Source: Candidatus Kerfeldbacteria bacterium (GTDB lineage: Bacteria > Patescibacteriota > Patescibacteriia > SBBC01 > JACPUP01). Taken from it: a stretch of DNA of 22,065 nucleotides. The notes under the pieces were generated by a model. It ran no database searches. It was not told the origin of the DNA and worked only from the letters and a program-made list of their open reading frames with translations. Made by a program: the position numbers and the translations under genes. How positions within the stretch are numbered: position 1 is the first letter of the stretch; every line of letters begins with the position of its first letter. Below are positions 20,955 to 22,065 of this stretch, piece after piece. The stretch is taken from the NCBI GenBank assembly GCA_016192205.1, contig JACPUP010000022.1, forward strand, positions 1 to 22,065, in the 5' to 3' direction.

Positions 20955-21120
20955 CACAGAAACCGATGAGATGCGAAGCCCTGGAGCAAGCACCGAGGGA
21001 GGCGTACTTGGTAGTACGTCGACCGAGGGTGCGACGCGAAGGGCGAGCCCGAAGGGTCAGTCGCGGCGCTGTTCGGGCTTTGCCCGATCACGGCGCGGCT
21101 GACAGCTCGCGGTTTCTGTG
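20955..21120 (-). ncRNA. Structured RNA candidate in the 23S-5S spacer
   Basis: A closing stem of 11 pairs (CACAGAAACCG 20955-20965 with CGGTTTCTGTG 21110-21120) encloses two arms. Arm A: GCCC/GGGC (20978-20981, 21041-21044), GCACC/GGTGC (20990-20994, 21028-21032), GTACT-TGGT-AGTAC (21004-21017). Arm B: GTCAG/CTGAC (21056-21060, 21099-21103), CGCG/CGCG (21062-21065, 21094-21097), CGGGC-TTT-GCCCG (21074-21086). No known RNA family recognised. It would be transcribed with the rRNA. Confidence 0.5.
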
Positions 21121-21519
21121 GTCGTTAGTATTCTGACGGAAACGAGCGTGGAATGCAACTGGGAATGATGCATCCCTCGTAGTTACGGTGAACATTGGAT
21201 CATTAGTACGGCTCCGCTAAACCCCTTACGGGGCGTACACGTACCGCCTATCAACCCGTCCCGCCTCTTTCGAGGCGGGGCGAGGTTCGCCTTGCGGCGA
21301 CCTCCTCATCTCGGAGGGATCTCATGACGAAGTCTATTCTTGAGGGCGGCTTCACGCTTAGATGCTTTCAGCGTTTATCCTATCGGACGCCGCTACCCAG
21401 CGATGCCCTTGGTAGGACAACTGGTACACGGGAGGTCCGTCCTTCCCGGTCCTCTCGTACTAGGGAAGAATCCTCTCAAACTTCTAACGCCCATGGTGGA
21501 TAGGAGACCGAACTGTCTC

Positions 21520-21854
21520 TATTTGATTCCATAATTACTTATGGCACAGACTATACCTTCACCCTTTCGAGCTTTTGGTTCGAGGAGGGGTTGACGTCTT
21601 ATAGTGCGGATTATTGAATGTGCACTATCTCATCCTGAATGATCAGGAATCAGTCGTTACGGGGTCAAACAATGGAGGTGGGATATTGAAGGTTGGAAGT
21701 CGGAACGATTCCAACCTCTTATCTCTAACTTCCCACTTCTATTTGTTAGACTTCCCACGGGGTTACCCTACTTCCCTTCGGTCAAAAGAAGGAGGGGTTC
21801 TCCGTTATGAGTCAATTTTTTCATCCGTATTACTACGGAAGGTCGCGAGATTTC
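21520..21854 (-). ncRNA. Group I intron at 23S position 2596
   Basis: A 335-nt insert lies between the bases equivalent to U2596 and G2597. Minus-strand signs of a group I ribozyme: P1 (exon GUCGU with guide GCGAC, a U-G pair at the splice site), P10 (exon GAGA with UCUC next to the guide), P2 CCGUA-GUAA-UACGG, P3 UUGAC/GUCAA, P7 ACUAUA with UAUAGU inside the S element AAGGUAUAGUCU, P8, and P9 CCAUAA-GUAA-UUAUGG. P1 and P10 fix both ends. The intron then ends in ...CAAAUA, with A in the place of the usual terminal G. No homing endonuclease frame is present. Confidence 0.88.
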
Positions 21855-21950
21855 ACGACGTTCTGAACCCAGCTCACGTACCGCTTTAATTGGCGAACAG
21901 CCAAACCCTTGGGAGCTTCTTCACCCCCAGGATGCGATGAGCCGACATCG

Positions 21951-22065
21951 TACATTGTTCTCTGATTTCGCAGAGTGTAGACTATATCTTCATCCCGCAC
22001 TTCGCTGTAGGCCTAGAGGGCCATGGCGTAAGTTTGGATTGCGGGAGTCGGCGTATTGTCTTCCA
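21951..22065 (-). ncRNA. Group I intron at 23S position 2500, 3' part
   Basis: The last 115 nt of a second insert lie directly before the base equivalent to C2501. They contain the classic S element GAAGAUAUAGUCUAC, an upstream AGAC that can form P7 with it, a P8 stem (TCCCGCA / TGCGGGA) and P9 (CTCTG / CAGAG). The end is ...CAAUGUA, so this intron too would finish in A if the exon resumes at C2501. The 5' part, and any endonuclease gene, is outside the window. Confidence 0.82.

Larger units (their letters stand above)
20439..21182 (-). other. Long hairpin-rich 23S-5S spacer
   Basis: About 740 nt without a convincing protein gene other than the tiny ORF listed. It holds the structured block at 20955-21120 and many stable hairpins: AGGTGTTGGCG/CGCCAACACCT (20733-20743 with 20772-20782, which competes with an inner GGTGTTG/CAACACC), TCCGCC/GGCGGA (about 20645-20662), and tandem CCGCC-TTT-GGCGG and CCCGCC-AGA-GGCGGG (about 20557-20590). 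GGTGCGGGG at 20535 repeats the motif that flanks the tRNA-Ser locus. Confidence 0.6.
21183..22065 (-). rRNA. rrl: 23S ribosomal RNA, 3' part, split by two group I introns
   Basis: Exons present are 21183-21519 (equivalent to E. coli 2597 to the end) and 21855-21950 (equivalent to 2501-2596). The latter is 96 nt, the same length as in E. coli. Landmarks are the sarcin-ricin loop (AGTACGAGAGGACC, about 21450-21463), GAGACAGTTCGG, the peptidyl-transferase strand CAGAACGTCGT, and GATGTCGGCTC. The 3' end near 21183 is placed by alignment to the E. coli end and is approximate. The last helices before the end carry two added small hairpins (GTCGCCGCAAGGCGA and CCCGCCTCGAAAGAGGCGGG). The 5' 2.5 kb lies beyond the window. 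Confidence 0.93.

Noticed and set aside
21614..21889. 91-codon plus-strand ORF in the 23S intron, considered as a homing endonuclease
   Set aside because: Wrong strand relative to the rRNA, no LAGLIDADG, GIY-YIG or HNH motif, and it crosses the intron border.

Overview
The window looks like a piece of a Candidate Phyla Radiation (Patescibacteria) chromosome; this is inference. It rests on four things seen here: tandem genes for small two-helix type IV secretion pilin-like proteins, several single-TM proteins with Asn/Thr-rich linkers, a 23S rRNA gene broken by group I introns, and compact coding with very short or absent mRNA leaders. The DNA is visibly GC-rich, except for an AT-richer stretch at about 17.7-19.9 kb. 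The lineage cannot be fixed further from sequence alone.

Layout. Positions 1-4706 (minus strand) read galU, an orphan anchored solute-binding protein, a pilin-like protein fused to a peptidoglycan-binding module, then three T4SS-pilin-like genes, the last cut by the window edge. Next come a PMT-type glycosyltransferase (plus), a 160-bp MITE with perfect terminal repeats, corA, a secreted FN3 plus beta-propeller protein, a DUF1653 protein, a cupredoxin that lacks the copper cysteine, and a two-gene unit for a thrombospondin-like secreted protein and a small membrane protein. Then an ABC exporter, a tRNA-Ser gene with a second tRNA-Ser inside its D-loop, a methyltransferase, an EndoQ-like repair nuclease and a TrmB regulator. 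From 16.8 to 19.9 kb lie two short coupled ORFs (one a Cys-rich zinc-binding type) and two anchored proteins of unknown function. From 19.9 kb to the end is the distal part of a minus-strand rRNA operon: 23S 3' part, a structured spacer, 5S, and a downstream array of hairpins.

How the parts fit. Many products are envelope or exported proteins: pilins, a PG-binding protein, a binding protein, surface proteins with Thr-rich linkers, and a protein-mannosyltransferase-like enzyme that could modify them. Several first genes have a sigma70-like -10 box only 6-11 nt from the start codon, which suggests leaderless transcripts, while internal or coupled genes more often carry Shine-Dalgarno sequences.

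Most notable are the stable RNAs. The 23S gene carries group I introns at positions equivalent to E. coli 2500 and 2596, and both appear to end in A instead of the usual terminal G. The tRNA-in-tRNA arrangement is clean on both sides. Intergenic spaces hold a family of hairpins whose stem sequence covaries, and one member block ends in an exact 29-nt copy of part of the 5S gene.
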